Shown: positions 31,035-41,748 of the stretch, one piece after another
How the letters are laid out: each line of letters starts with the position of its first letter
Numbering within the stretch: the first letter of the stretch is position 1
Assembly: GCA_002900995.3 (NCBI GenBank)
Contig: CM035304.1
Location: forward strand, 5,038,134-5,102,133
Direction: 5' to 3'
Source of the DNA: Ganoderma boninense
Lineage: Eukaryota; Basidiomycota; Agaricomycetes; Polyporales; Polyporaceae
DNA: 64,000 nucleotides
Notes under the pieces: model-generated
What the model was told of the DNA's origin: nothing
Database searches by the model: none
The model's input: the letters and a program-made list of their open reading frames with translations, nothing else
Made by a program: the position numbers and the translations under genes

Positions 31035-32247
31035 CATCAGGAATCCGTCCGGTACTTGACCGGACTTAAATCTACTGAACGCCTTGATAGCACTGAGATT
31101 CACTGGAATCAGCTTATTTCCTGGAATTACCTGAAATCCGCTGAGCCCATCATTCAGCTGTCACCTTGTTTGGCTTCAAAAATGCACCGCGCGATGTCAG
31201 GCCCACGACAGCCAGTGACAGCCGACCTCCGATTTGCTCCTTCAAGGCCAGCACACCCTGCCCTAAAGACCCCCGGCAGTTTCCATCCGCGTTTGATGAG
31301 GTCGCCGGCGTCGCACCCAGTCCGGACTGTCCCTCCCTCGACGTCTCCTCCATCATCCTCCCTCTGTGCCTCCTCGCACTCTCCCTCAAACTTTGACTCA
31401 AACTGACGGCACAGATACGTCCTTCCTCGCCCCTGCTCTCGCATGGCTGCACTGGTCTCGCTTTGGCCACTCAGTTTCCTCGCTCGTATCCCTCCTGACA
31501 CCAACGACTCACCCGGGGGCTTACGGCAACGCCGCTCACGATAAGGTGGGTACTTCCCGGAACGTCCAGGTGCGTCGCTCGGTCGGAGGCCTACAGTATA
31601 GCGCCTGTGTTGTCCCACCTCAGCATCAGTACGGGTTACCAGTAAGTACTCATCTTTGAAGCTCGTTAATATCCTTGAGGACGCCATGTTGTGGTGGGGA
31701 ACTCAAGATGAAGTTAGACGTACCGTGAGTATATTCCCGTTCTGTAGACACCAGTAGTGACTGACACATTGAGGTTGGCAGTTGGGGCGACATGGGACTG
31801 AACAGCGCGCCATCCCTCAAGACGAACGTATGCTCCGCGCTGACCTTGTTGCAAGGGTCAATCTAACAGCTCTGCAGGAATTACGACTCCGAGGCTCACC
31901 GCATAGGTTCAGACTGCGGGGACTTAGGACCTAGATGGATGCAGGTGGCGCTGATTGGGGCAGATGGGGCATTTCCGGGGAGTGCGAGGATAGGCATGAG
32001 GGAGGAGGCTGCTGGGTAAGCATGCACTCGAGCTTGTCTGATGTCTCCTGGTAGCGTAAGCGTATGCGTAGCGTTAGCGAATGGATACCACTTGTCGCCA
32101 CTGGAATCCACTTGAGCGATCACTGGGCCAAAAAGTGGACCTAATTATCAAGTGCTTTCCAGATCAACTGGAATTCACTGGGAATCACTGAATAAGGCCG
32201 ATTAAGTGGTTTCAGGGCCGTTAAGTGGATCGGACGGATTCCTGATG
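31035..32247. mobile_element. Putative non-autonomous DNA transposon, 1213 bp, 17 bp terminal inverted repeats
   Basis: The ends carry perfect 17 bp inverted repeats: CATCAGGAATCCGTCCG at 31035-31051 and its reverse complement at 32231-32247. Imperfect similarity (ACTTGACCGG / ACTTAACGG) extends inward about 15 bp. Subterminal DNA is rich in CACTT/AAGTG and CAGTGATTCC-like motifs. No transposase-like frame is present inside; the largest open frames have no known motif. Flanks show no convincing target-site duplication beyond a possible TC dinucleotide. It could be a MITE-like derivative or a captured segment of a larger family. Confidence 0.55.
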
Positions 32248-33096
32248 TCGCGGATCAAACAAAGACACTCACCCAGCTTAGCCCGTGGTGCAATGTCCCC
32301 AGCGACTGGTGTGCACTCTGATTTGTTCGAGCCATGTGGAACGGACAGTGACTACTTAGTGACAATGTGGCACGGTGTGGACACTGGAGGAGGGCTCAGG
32401 AGGGCGAGGAGGCTTATTCGCGGAGGCGTCTGCGGAGAGGGTCGGGCCGGTCAAATTGGGCGCTTTGATTTTTGCTCGCCAGTAACCTTGGTACCCAAGG
32501 TAATGAAAATGGAGCACCGTTATACTTACATATGCTCCCTGTTCACAGGGTTCTCCTTGGATACACGAAGGATCACGCATGAGCTCCCCTCCCCCGTGCA
32601 AAGTGGAGTCTTAGAACAGGTATGAGGCAGTATGCCTCGTTGATATCACTGGAGAATGCCTCGCTGGGCTACATGGGCCGAAGAATCTTCCGCTGCTGTA
32701 TAGATCCCGATTCGGATGCAAACAGGTACCACCGAGCTCCGGGTAACCCGACTCGCATCCCCTGCAGGCAGATGCGTGTTTTGGCCAGGAAGACGGGGAA
32801 CAGACAGAGCATACCTAATCGAAGAATGAACGCATCTGCCGTTACTGACAAGCAGCCGACAAAGAAGCGGAGTGGACCGGGACGAAGTCGAGAGAACAGA
32901 CCAAGCTTGAAAGCTTCGCCCAGGCCTGAAGGTTGAAATCATCAGTGAGCATTGCGAAAAGAGGACACGGACGTCAGGGTCGCGCCTGGAAACGACGTAG
33001 CATCATTGGCGAGGTTGACGGTGCAGAGATTGTAGGGCATTGCAGATACGGAGGTTAGGGTCCGGGAGATGGGGGGAGGGGGGTCCGGAGCGAGCT
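32248..33096. other. Intergenic region
   Basis: No recognisable gene, RNA or repeat. Short open frames on both strands have no domain. Confidence 0.4.
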
Positions 33097-33385
33097 TCAG
33101 TCCTTGTGTTGGTGGCCCCAGAAGTTCATGCACTCAAGAATGAAGATTCCAAAGGGACAGATCTGGAAGGACAGAGTAAGTGAAACGTTGCAGGACTCGC
33201 CCAGCAGCTCTGGGTGCATCTGTATGGTCGAGATTGCTTGTGCGAATGCTTCAGATGCACCTGTGGAGGAGATGCCAGTCAGTGTGACATTGACGAGCAA
33301 AAATACTACCGCGTTGGGAGACTAATGGACTAACCATGGCCAAGCAGATCGGCGGTGTTCAGTTCCGCTTCGGTGAGCAAGAGAC
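33097..33385 (-). CDS. Two 3' exons of an unrecognised small gene
   Basis: Exons 33385-33335 and 33260-33097 are joined in phase 1 by a 74 bp intron (GTTAGT...CACAG). They give LLLTEAELNTADLLGHG, ASEAFAQAISTIQMHPELL, CNVSLTLSFQICPFG and a terminal ECMNFWGHQHKD. An acceptor (TTTCAAG) precedes the first. The start lies upstream; a candidate ATG near 33628 (MTGMTDRDSESRSGAFKKAL) does not join in phase by any donor I can see. Function unknown. Confidence 0.35.
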
Positions 33386-33926
33386 CTTGAAAGTATCAGT
33401 GTGGGATAGACGAAGCTGTAATCAAAAAGATGGGAATCATTAGGAGGATAAGATGTAACAGGCTACAGCACAGTCTGAGTTGGCTGCCAGCGCGAGGCTT
33501 GAGCAGAGCCAGGGAGACGCTCGGAAAAAGCCAAGAGGCGATGCGTCAGCGGCTGACCAATCCAAGTGCTTTCTTGAACGCACCCGATCGGGACTCTGAA
33601 TCGCGATCGGTCATGCCAGTCATCGCTCGCATTCAGGCCGCGCAAAGTCTGGGTTCATCCACCTTCGACGTCTTCGCCGACCGCACCTCAATAACCACAC
33701 AACGGTCGATGGCTCGTAAGTCACCCTCTCCTGACTAAGTGTCAACGGACGAGAATGTTCAGGCTGCGCACAATATTGTCCAAGATGTAGCTAACCATGC
33801 CAAGTCCCACGGGACTCGACAACTATATATGCGAACACATGGTGCGCAAGACCCACACCGCGCTGACATACCGTCGCCCTCGACCCACCACTCACTGTAC
33901 GCATACATCGACTCCACATACGCAGA
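33386..33926. other. Intergenic region upstream of the aldo/keto reductase
   Basis: May hold the 5' exon or exons of the small minus-strand gene, and holds the promoter of the reductase. Nothing else recognised. Confidence 0.4.
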
Positions 33927-35444
33927 ATGTCTAAACTCTGGGCCCCCGCGTCGCCGCCGCCGACCAAGCTCGGTTTTTATCGCCAGCTCTCCCCGCTGGC
34001 TGGTGTGCACGTATCCCCGCTCCAGCTCGGCGCCATGAGCATCGGGGACAAATGGGCCAAGTTCGGCATGGGCGCGATGGACAAAGAGTCCAGCTTCGCC
34101 CTCCTCGACGCGTTCTACGACGCAGGCGGCAACTTCATCGACACCGCCAACACCTACCAGGACGAGTCCTCGGAGGAGTTCCTTGGCGAGTGGATGGAGA
34201 AACGGCGCATCCGCGACCAGATCGTCCTTGCCACCAAGGTGCGCTGAGCCGTGCTTCTTTCCACTTTTAAATTGGCTTTGCAGCTGACGGCCACTTGGCT
34301 TTCGCTTGCCTTCGCAGTACACGACCAACTTCAAACTAGCGGAAGACATCCCGCAAAAGGTGCACTACACGGGCAATAACGTCAAGTCCATGCACATATC
34401 CGTCGAGGCGTCCCTCAAGAAGCTCCGTACGAGCTACATCGATATCCTCTACGTCCACTACGTAAGAATACTCGCGGATCTCCACCCGCTCTTGACGCGA
34501 TAGGCTGACCGGTCCTGACACAGTGGGATTTCGAAACCTCCATGGAGGAAGTTATGAACGGCTTGCACAACCTCGTGACATCGGGGAAGGTCTTGTACCT
34601 CGTGAGTGCTTGGGTCGTAGAGCCTAATCTTCGCGCATAGAGGGACAATGGCAGACTGTTGACTGTGCTATGGTCTGGATCCCATGCAGGGCATCTCTGA
34701 CACCCCGGCCTGGATCGTTTCGAAGGCGAATCTATATGCACGGCTCACGGGAAAGACGCCGTTCGTGATCTACCAGGGCGCATGGAGCATCCTCCAGCGC
34801 GACTTTGAGCGCGACATACTCCCCATGGCCCTCTCCGAAGGTGCGCACATCCCCTCATCTCTGTCTTCAGTCGCGGTTAACCAGACCACCCACAGGCCTC
34901 GCCCTCGCGCCGTGGAACGTTCTCGCCGCGGGGCAGATCCGCACTGACGAGGAGGAGGAGCGGCGGCGGCAGACAGGGGAGAACGGGCGCACGATGTCGC
35001 GGCCGAACTGGGAGCGCACGGAGGCAGAGCGCAAGGTCTGCAAGGCGCTCGAGGAGGTGCAGACGCAGGTCGGCGCGAGGAGCATCCAGGCGGTCGCGAT
35101 CGCGTACGTGATGCAGAAGGCGCCGTTCGTGTTCCCGATCGTGGGCGGGCGGAAGAAGGAGCAGCTCGAGGCCAACATCGAGGCGCTCGACGTCGCGCTC
35201 AGCGAGGCGCAGATCAAGTTCCTCGAGGGCGAGCTGCCGTTCGACCCTGGCTTCCCGAACGTGATGGTGGTGAGTGTGTGTGTGCTTTTGCCTTCGAGCT
35301 TGTTCTGCGTGGGCGAGAGGTGGATAATGAGGCTGACTGGCTGGTATTGTGTTGCTGTAGGGCGACGGCAGGGAGTACACTAGCTTTACGAAGACCGCGG
35401 GCAACTTCGTGCGATGGCCGAGGCAGCAGGCCATCCGTCCATGA
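33927..35444 (+). CDS. Aldo/keto reductase, aryl-alcohol dehydrogenase (AAD) type, 380 aa
   Basis: Six exons: 33927-34238, 34318-34461, 34524-34601, 34690-34840, 34896-35269, 35361-35444; all phases agree. Length fits fungal AADs (about 380). The catalytic tetrad is visible: Asp72 and Tyr77 in [12 protein letters not shown], Lys104 in VLATK, His151 in DILYVHYWDF. NADPH-side features include [31 protein letters not shown], and the C-terminal [20 protein letters not shown]. Family members reduce aromatic aldehydes such as veratraldehyde or anisaldehyde in the cytosol with NADPH and support ligninolytic redox cycling. The exact substrate cannot be told from sequence. Confidence 0.92.
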
Positions 35445-35954
35445 GCATCGTTCCCGGAGGGTTCAACGGAGACGGGATTCGAGCACACTCCTATGAGTCG
35501 TGTCTATATTAGCAGTCCAGAAACAGGAACATGTATCCGCTATGCCGAAGGGTAGCCAACCAAATGTGTCCTTCACCAACTGAACGCTGCTGGGAGCGCT
35601 CTGAGACCGAGGGGACTTCAGTAGTTCCTGCCATTAAATTAAGTCCATACACAAGACGTCGGCAGTTGTCGGAAAGGATTGCACGAGATTCGATTGTGAC
35701 AACGATGCTAGACGCAGTACTGTCGGTCGGAGGACTCAGTACTCAGTACTCAGAGTCATGATGGGTTGTGTTCAATCGGCTCCGGAGCGTCGGCCCGGGA
35801 GGTTGTGACTACGATTAAGCGCTTAAGCCTCGGGTCCGATGTTAATGTTAGCCACTCAAAGTTGAGGCGGAGCTCGAAAAGGAGCTTAGTCCTGTACAGT
35901 ACCACCGATCGCCTTGCTCACCGACATCGTCCACATCGCCCACAGCAAGACAAC
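35445..35954. other. Intergenic region, RPS30 promoter
   Basis: Between the reductase and the ribosomal-protein gene. A CTCAGTACT direct repeat occurs near 35738-35755. Nothing else recognised. Confidence 0.45.
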
Positions 35955-36564
35955 ATGGGAAAAGGTTCCTGCCCTTCGCTCTCGCTCGCCGTCGCTCCTG
36001 TTGCTCACGAACTCGTTGTTTTCGCGCTTGCGCACCCTGCTGCGATTGCGATGTCTGTTTCTGTTTTCTAGTTCACGGCTCTCTCGCCCGTGCCGGCAAA
36101 GTCAAGTCTCAGACCCCCAAGGTCGAGAAGCAGGAGAAGAAGAAGACGCCTAAGGGCCGTGCCAAGAAGCGGATGGTTTACAACCGTCGGTGCGTTTCTA
36201 TTGGAGCTTTTGGATGCTTTGGACGGGGAACTGACTCTCTGTGCAGCTTCGTAAACGTTACTACACTCCCTGGCGGCAAGCGGCGAATGTGAGTCCTCCG
36301 AGCAAATTGTTCTGCGCTCCCCCGGCGGCCGTCATGGAAAGCGCATATTCTGTGCTCACCATGGAGGCTTTGCCCCCGTCCTCTGCGATGATACCCGAAT
36401 CGTCTAGCATAGTTCACACTGAACCGCGCATGTAGAAAAACATTCATCTGTCTTTCGCTCCTATCTGACTCACTCACCCTCCGCTCCCTTATCACCGCCT
36501 CTCCGCGACCTTACGCTGACCATCTCCTCCTCCGCTTTCCAGGAACGCCAACCCCGAGAAGTAA
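35955..36564 (+). CDS. RPS30: 40S ribosomal protein S30 (eS30), 63 aa
   Basis: Four exons: 35955-35964, 36072-36189, 36247-36288, 36543-36564. The first exon is only 10 bp (MGK plus one base). The product reads [20 protein letters not shown] through [17 protein letters not shown] and ends in RMNANPEK, which is a complete eS30 of normal length. There is no ubiquitin-like N-terminal fusion of the animal FAU type, as expected in fungi. It is a component of the small ribosomal subunit near the decoding region. The intron-rich layout of such a short gene is typical of basidiomycete ribosomal-protein genes. Confidence 0.95.
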
Positions 36565-37039
36565 AAACCCTCCCAGCCAGGGCCTCATTAGACGCAGTAG
36601 GCGTCGACCACGCACGCACGGGACACACCCCGGGCTTGGAGCTTGGGCACTCCCGCTGCGGCACCCACGACGGCCTGGGGGAGTGTTGGTTGGTTTGGAG
36701 CTGCAGCATCTGTATCACTCGCATCTCGCTTTCATGTTACTCTATCCGCACGCATATGCCCCTCCGTATACAATTATGAATTAGGGCAAGCTTTCATATG
36801 TGTGATCCAAGCCGCGTTCTCCTCTGTTTACCCTGTGTTGTTGTGCTCGGTTGTGACGGTAAGGCTTCAGCTTCAATTGACTGAGCCTAACATGTTTTGT
36901 CCTACTTACAACTTTTCAATCCGTTATGTGGAAGAGCGTCCCTCGCACACGCACTGAAATGGCCCACGCGTACGGGGACAGTAGAACATCTCGAGTCTGG
37001 CACACACGTTTTCCGGGGTATACAATCTACTATGACAAA
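36565..37039. other. Intergenic region between convergent genes
   Basis: 3' sides of RPS30 (+) and EMC2 (-). AT-richer than surrounding coding DNA. No feature recognised. Confidence 0.5.
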
Positions 37040-38214
37040 CTACTTTACAAGCGTGGAGACAGCAGCAATGAAGTCCTTCTCTACTGTGGGCGGGGACTCG
37101 TTCTTCACGTTCAAGTATGCTGTACGAAGCCGTTCCGTAGCGAGCTCGTCGAGGTAGGACAGGTTTGTAGTGTTCGGAGAAGCCGTATGAGAGGCAGAAT
37201 TGGATGCTGAGCGAGGCTCTGAGACCAACTTCCGGGTGCACTACACGCATTGCATGTTAGCAAAGCAAGTCTGAAGATCATGTGGTCAAAGGGAGAACGT
37301 ACAAGTTTCGCACCGAACCACGCCCGGAGCGTAATCCCAGTGGGTATGGAATCGCTCGGGGCAAGGTCCCCGTCGTCATCGTCGGTCATGTCTACGACGT
37401 GCAGGAACGTCTTGAGCGCGAGCGGGACGTCCTCGGCCAGGTACGCGGTTTCGGCGTACTGGAGGAAGTACGACGGGTTCTGGGGCGAGAGGAGGAGTGC
37501 GTGCGAGAGGGACTGCAGGGCGTATGTGTACTGTTGGCAGGAGGCATACATGTCCGCGAGCTCGAGCCAGCCGTCGGGTTCGGTGTAGAACGTGTCGAGC
37601 ATCGCTGAGAGTTCCTGCACTGCGCGGTCGATCTTGCCCGCCCGCCGCAGGACAGAGGCCTTGCGCCGCCATATTGCCTAGTGGGCGTAGAGGAAGGTGC
37701 GAGAGTGAGCGCGAGAGGGAATATGGAGGTAGGAGAAGAAGCAGAATGCTAGGACGCACTGCGTTGGACGAGTCCGCGTCGAGGAGCTGGTCGTAGAACA
37801 CCAAGACGAGTTCTGGGTCCGCGGTGGCCTCCATGCGGATACCTTCGAGGCAGTCTACACGCGGGGACCCGGGGAACTTGTCTATAAGCAGCTTGAGGCA
37901 TCTCTGGGCAGCAGAATGAAGGCGCATACGCGACCGCTCAGGCAGGGATACGCACGTCAGCGACTTCAAGGTTGCCCTCGTCTATGGCGGCCAACACCAG
38001 CTTTTCTATGCCATCCCAAACTACACGCGTATTCAAGGGGGGCCATTAGTACTCAGAGGAGAGAAGAATTTGCATAGTGCGCACCTTCGTCGCCCTTGCC
38101 CGAGAACCCGCCGCGGTTGAGGAGAGCTAGCCCGGCGTCGAAGGTCTCCTTGGACTTCTTCGTCTTTCGTGGCTGGTATGCGGCCAACTTCTGCATAGAG
38201 TATGTATATTCCAT
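37040..38214 (-). CDS. EMC2: ER membrane protein complex subunit 2 (TPR protein), 304 aa
   Basis: Five exons: 38214-38085, 38020-37956, 37903-37760, 37677-37303, 37240-37040; phases agree. Length matches EMC2 (about 300). It shows the EMC2 helical-repeat pattern: CLKLLIDKFPGSPRVDCLEG, MEATADPELVLVFYDQLLD, AIWRRKASVLRRAGK, WLELADMYASCQQYTYALQ, LLLSPQNPSYFLQYAETAY, then ITLRAWFGAKLCTRKL. EMC2 is the cytosolic TPR subunit of the EMC, which inserts transmembrane domains into the ER membrane. It is divergent from FOL1; the two starts are about 260 bp apart. Confidence 0.9.
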
Positions 38215-38320
38215 GCTGTATTCCAGAGAGACAGATGTAGGTCCAGAGGGTAGTCAGTCAACGACGCGGAGATGAAGAGGGACTAGAGAGGCACAGGGCG
38301 GCGCGTCACTGAGTCTTCCC

Positions 38321-38344
38321 GATCCCGATCCCGATCCCGATCCC
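38321..38344. repeat. (GATCCC)4 microsatellite
   Basis: Four perfect GATCCC units lie in the bidirectional promoter between EMC2 and FOL1. Confidence 0.85.
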
Positions 38345-38476
38345 TGCGCCATATATGGTGAGAAGGCGCGATCAAAGAGAGCCACACAGCGCCCTCGCCG
38401 GGGACTCAAGCAGTCTGAGTCTTGTTTTCCTCCACCATCTCGTCCTCTTTTCCCTTCTTCCGCCGCATTTTGCACT

Positions 38477-41290
38477 ATGGGGTAGGCATGTAACCCAGCA
38501 ATACCGTCCAGGTCTACTCACCGCAGGATCGCAGGCCAGATCGCCAGACGAACCGCTCCGACTACGTGCGCGTCAACGAGCTCGCGCTCAACGTCTCCTT
38601 CTCAGATGGCTCGCGATGGCCCTCTGCGGTGCCCACACCCCAACCAGTCCTCGTCAGCTTCAGCTTCGCGCACGACGTGCGCAACGCGGCGGCAACAGAT
38701 GATCTCACACACTCGGTCAACTACTCCACCCTGGCGTCAGGGACGAAGGCGATCGTCGAATCCGAGGTCTTCCCCTCCCTTGAAGCATTCGCCGACCGTG
38801 TATGCCAGGTATATGCGTTGCAGTACTCCGAGGTCATGAAGTTCGTGGTGCGGATCGCGCGCACGAAGACGCTCCTGTACGGCGCGGCGTTTGGAGTCGA
38901 GGTCACGAAGCTCAGCAGGTCCCGGGCGCCGGTGGAGGAGACATTCTTCTTCCAGGATGTGCTGGGGTACGCAGTGATCGGCATCCACGCGCACGAACGG
39001 CAGCGGAAGCAGCGCGTACGGGTCAACGCGTCGATAACCAGGAGAATGGCGCGGCAGCTGCCCTTCGACTTCCGCACCTTGGAGCAGCGGATATTTGACG
39101 TGCGTAGCATGCCGAGGGCACATAGGCACATACTGAAACCGCGCGTACAGTTTATTGACGACTCCAGATACCTCACCGTCGAGGCCCTCGCGTCCAACGT
39201 TGCGAGCACCATCCATGCTTTCCTCAAAGACGAGAGCGCCGTCGTCAGCGTCCGTATATCGAAACCCAGCGCGATCCTCGACGCGGACTCGGCTGAGATC
39301 GAGGTCACTCGCACAGCGAGGGACTTCCGCGTGGAACAGTCGCAAATCGCGTCCTCAAGTTCCGCGACGCCCAGCTCCAGCTCTCAAGCTGCTACCCAGA
39401 ACTCCCCCGCGGACTCACCGTCGACTTCCAAATCCAAATTGGCACCTCCATCTCCCGCGGCGCGGTCCCTTCCTCACCGTGCTGCAATCGCCATTGGGGC
39501 GAACGTTGGCGATCGGTTCGCGAACATCGAGTGCGCTCTTCGCTTGCTGGAGACGTCGTCCCCCGGCGTTGAGCAGCCGAAAGGGGTGCAACGGGTTGTG
39601 GTGGTAGACACGAGCTTCATGTACGAAACAGCGCCGATGTATGTGGAGGATCAACAACAGTTCATCAACTGCGCATGTATGGTGAGTTTCTCCATACCAC
39701 CACGGCCGGTCTTCTAACTGAATTAAGGTCACCACAGATCGAGACCGACTTGGAGCCGCCAGATTTGCTGTCGCACTTGAAGCACGTCGAAGAGGCCGTT
39801 GGGCGTACAGCGACATTCCGGAATGGCCCTCGAGTGGTCGATCTCGACATCATCACGTACGACGATCTAGTTTTAGACACCAGACCTGAGAGTGCGCGAC
39901 GAAATTTGGACAACCTTGAGGGCCAGCTTGTCATTCCCCATCCCCGGGTCTCGGAGCGAGAGTTCGTCCTGTGGCCGTTGGCTGAGTACGTTCTGTCGCA
40001 TTTATGCCTGAATTGCCTCTCTTGACCTTGTTCCCTAGTATGATCCCGGACTACGTTATTCCTAGAACTCAGAAGACAGTCAAGACACTGCTAGCGGAGT
40101 TGGCACAGCAACACAGAGGGGGAGAAGTCATATACAAGGTCATCCCATTCCCCCGCTACCCTCTTCCTCACGCCGAGAACGCGGCCGGTCCAAAGTCCCC
40201 GTTTGCGGCAAAGTTCCCACCCGTCCCTCCGACAGCAACGTACTGGAAATACCCAATAACGCCCCTTACACCTGGTCGCAAAACGCCTGCGCGCAAGACG
40301 TATATCATGGCCACGCTCAACGCGACGCCAGACTCCTTCTCGGACGGCTCTGTCCACTATGCCCTCCCAGATGCGCTCTCGTACGTGGGAGCCGCCGTTG
40401 CATCTGGTGCAAACATCATCGACATCGGCGGTTACTCGACGCGCCCCGGCGCCGACTTCGTCTCTCCTGAAGAGGAGTTCTCGCGCGTCGTGCCCGTGGT
40501 CCAGGCAATCCGCGAGGACGGCCAGTCGCTCAGGCGCGAGACCGCGCAGACGCTGATCAGCGTGGACACCTTCCGGTGGGAGGTCGCGGAGGAGGCCGTA
40601 CACGCGGGCGCGAACTGCATCAACGACGTGTATGCGTTTGGGGGGATGGAGTACCCGCCGACGGAGCGCTCGGCGGCGCACTTTGCGAAGATGCGCCAGG
40701 TCGTAAGAGACCTCGCGGTGCCCGTCGTGCTGATGCACTCGCGCGGGCCGGCGGCGGAGAACAAGGACTACTCGGCGTACGACTACGCGAAGGACGGGGA
40801 CGGACGGGGCGCGGTGCTGGAGGGCGTGCGGGTCGAGCTGGGCGAGAAGGTCGAGAGAGCCGTCAAGGGCGCGGGCGGGGTGCGGCGGTGGATGGTGATG
40901 GTCGACCCGGGGATCGGGTTCAGCAAGTCGGTCGAGGGGAACCTCGAGCTGCTCCGGGACGCGGCGAGCATCGTCGCCCCAGCCCCCCCTCCCCGTGCGC
41001 CCAACCCGAGCGAGGAGCCGGCGGCATCGCGCCCGGCTCGGAACGCGTTGGAGGGGTTCCCGCTGCTCATTGGGACGTCGCGCAAGTCTTTCCTGGGCGC
41101 GGTGCTGCAAGAGCCGGACGTGAAGGGTCCTGGCAACTACCAAGGGCGGCAGACTAGGCCGGACGAGCGGGACTTTGCTACTGCCGCCGCGGTGAGCTGC
41201 GCTGTGCAGCAGGGGGCGAGCGTGGTGAGGGTGCACGACGTGCTTGGGTTGGGAGATGTGGTCAGAATTGCCTCCGTGCTGTGGCCGTGA
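38477..41290 (+). CDS. FOL1: Trifunctional folate synthesis protein (DHNA / HPPK / DHPS), 883 aa
   Basis: Proposed exons: 38477-38481, 38535-39681, 39738-39985, 40039-41290. Residues about 10-275 hold two dihydroneopterin-aldolase-type units (VRVNELALNVSFSDGSRWP; LTVEALASNVASTIHAFL). HPPK runs from about 317 (AIAIGANVGDRFANIECAL, then FRNGPRVVDLDIITYDD and PHPRVSEREFVLWPL). DHPS runs from about 553 (MATLNATPDSFSDGS, IIDIGGYSTRPGA, ISVDTFRWEVAEEA, MVDPGIGFSKS, LLIGTSRKSFLGA). The enzyme makes dihydropteroate from dihydroneopterin and p-aminobenzoate and is the sulfonamide target. The domain order is the usual fungal fusion, with one chain for three steps. The 5 bp first exon is the only solution I found that supplies an ATG in phase; downstream coding is certain. 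Confidence 0.92.
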
Positions 41291-41748
41291 CGTTGAGACG
41301 GAATGAATAGGGTTGGGATGTTGGTGAGCGCAGGTCCTTCAACTGGCTTGCTCGATGTGACCTCATATTGGGAGACTGTAATTTCGTGTGCGATCGCGTG
41401 TCTACACATTCTAGTTTATATCAAGTAAAACGCTCAGTAAGGTCGCCTTTATTTACGAGAATAATTAAGAAGTAAGAGGCATTGTATTGCCGTTTACGCC
41501 GGCATAGAACACATTGATTAGAAGGTTGTAACGGGATGTGCTTACGTGATGATTTGTAAGAAGGCGGAGGGTTGAGTGGACGGGTTGCCTTGTTTATCGA
41601 CTTGAGCGTGCTCGTCGGCGATCCCAAGCAGGGACTATCTCGCCTCCTGCCCCGTCCCGCTTCCCCAGACGCCGCCTCATGTCTAGAAAGTCTCGCCCGC
41701 ACGCTTCCTGAGCCTCTCACCTGAACCCTGTATACTACCCCTTCAACA
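41291..41748. other. Intergenic region, ATG1 promoter
   Basis: 3' region of FOL1 and promoter of ATG1. AT-rich in the middle. No gene or repeat recognised. Confidence 0.5.

Noticed and set aside
31154..31687. 177-codon minus-strand frame inside the inverted-repeat element as a transposase
   Set aside because: No DDE-type acidic triad, zinc finger or other transposase feature is visible, and composition is Arg/Gly/Ser-rich.
40091..41236. 381-codon minus-strand frame opposite the DHPS part of FOL1
   Set aside because: Antisense shadow rich in Arg and His; the sense strand shows all DHPS motifs.
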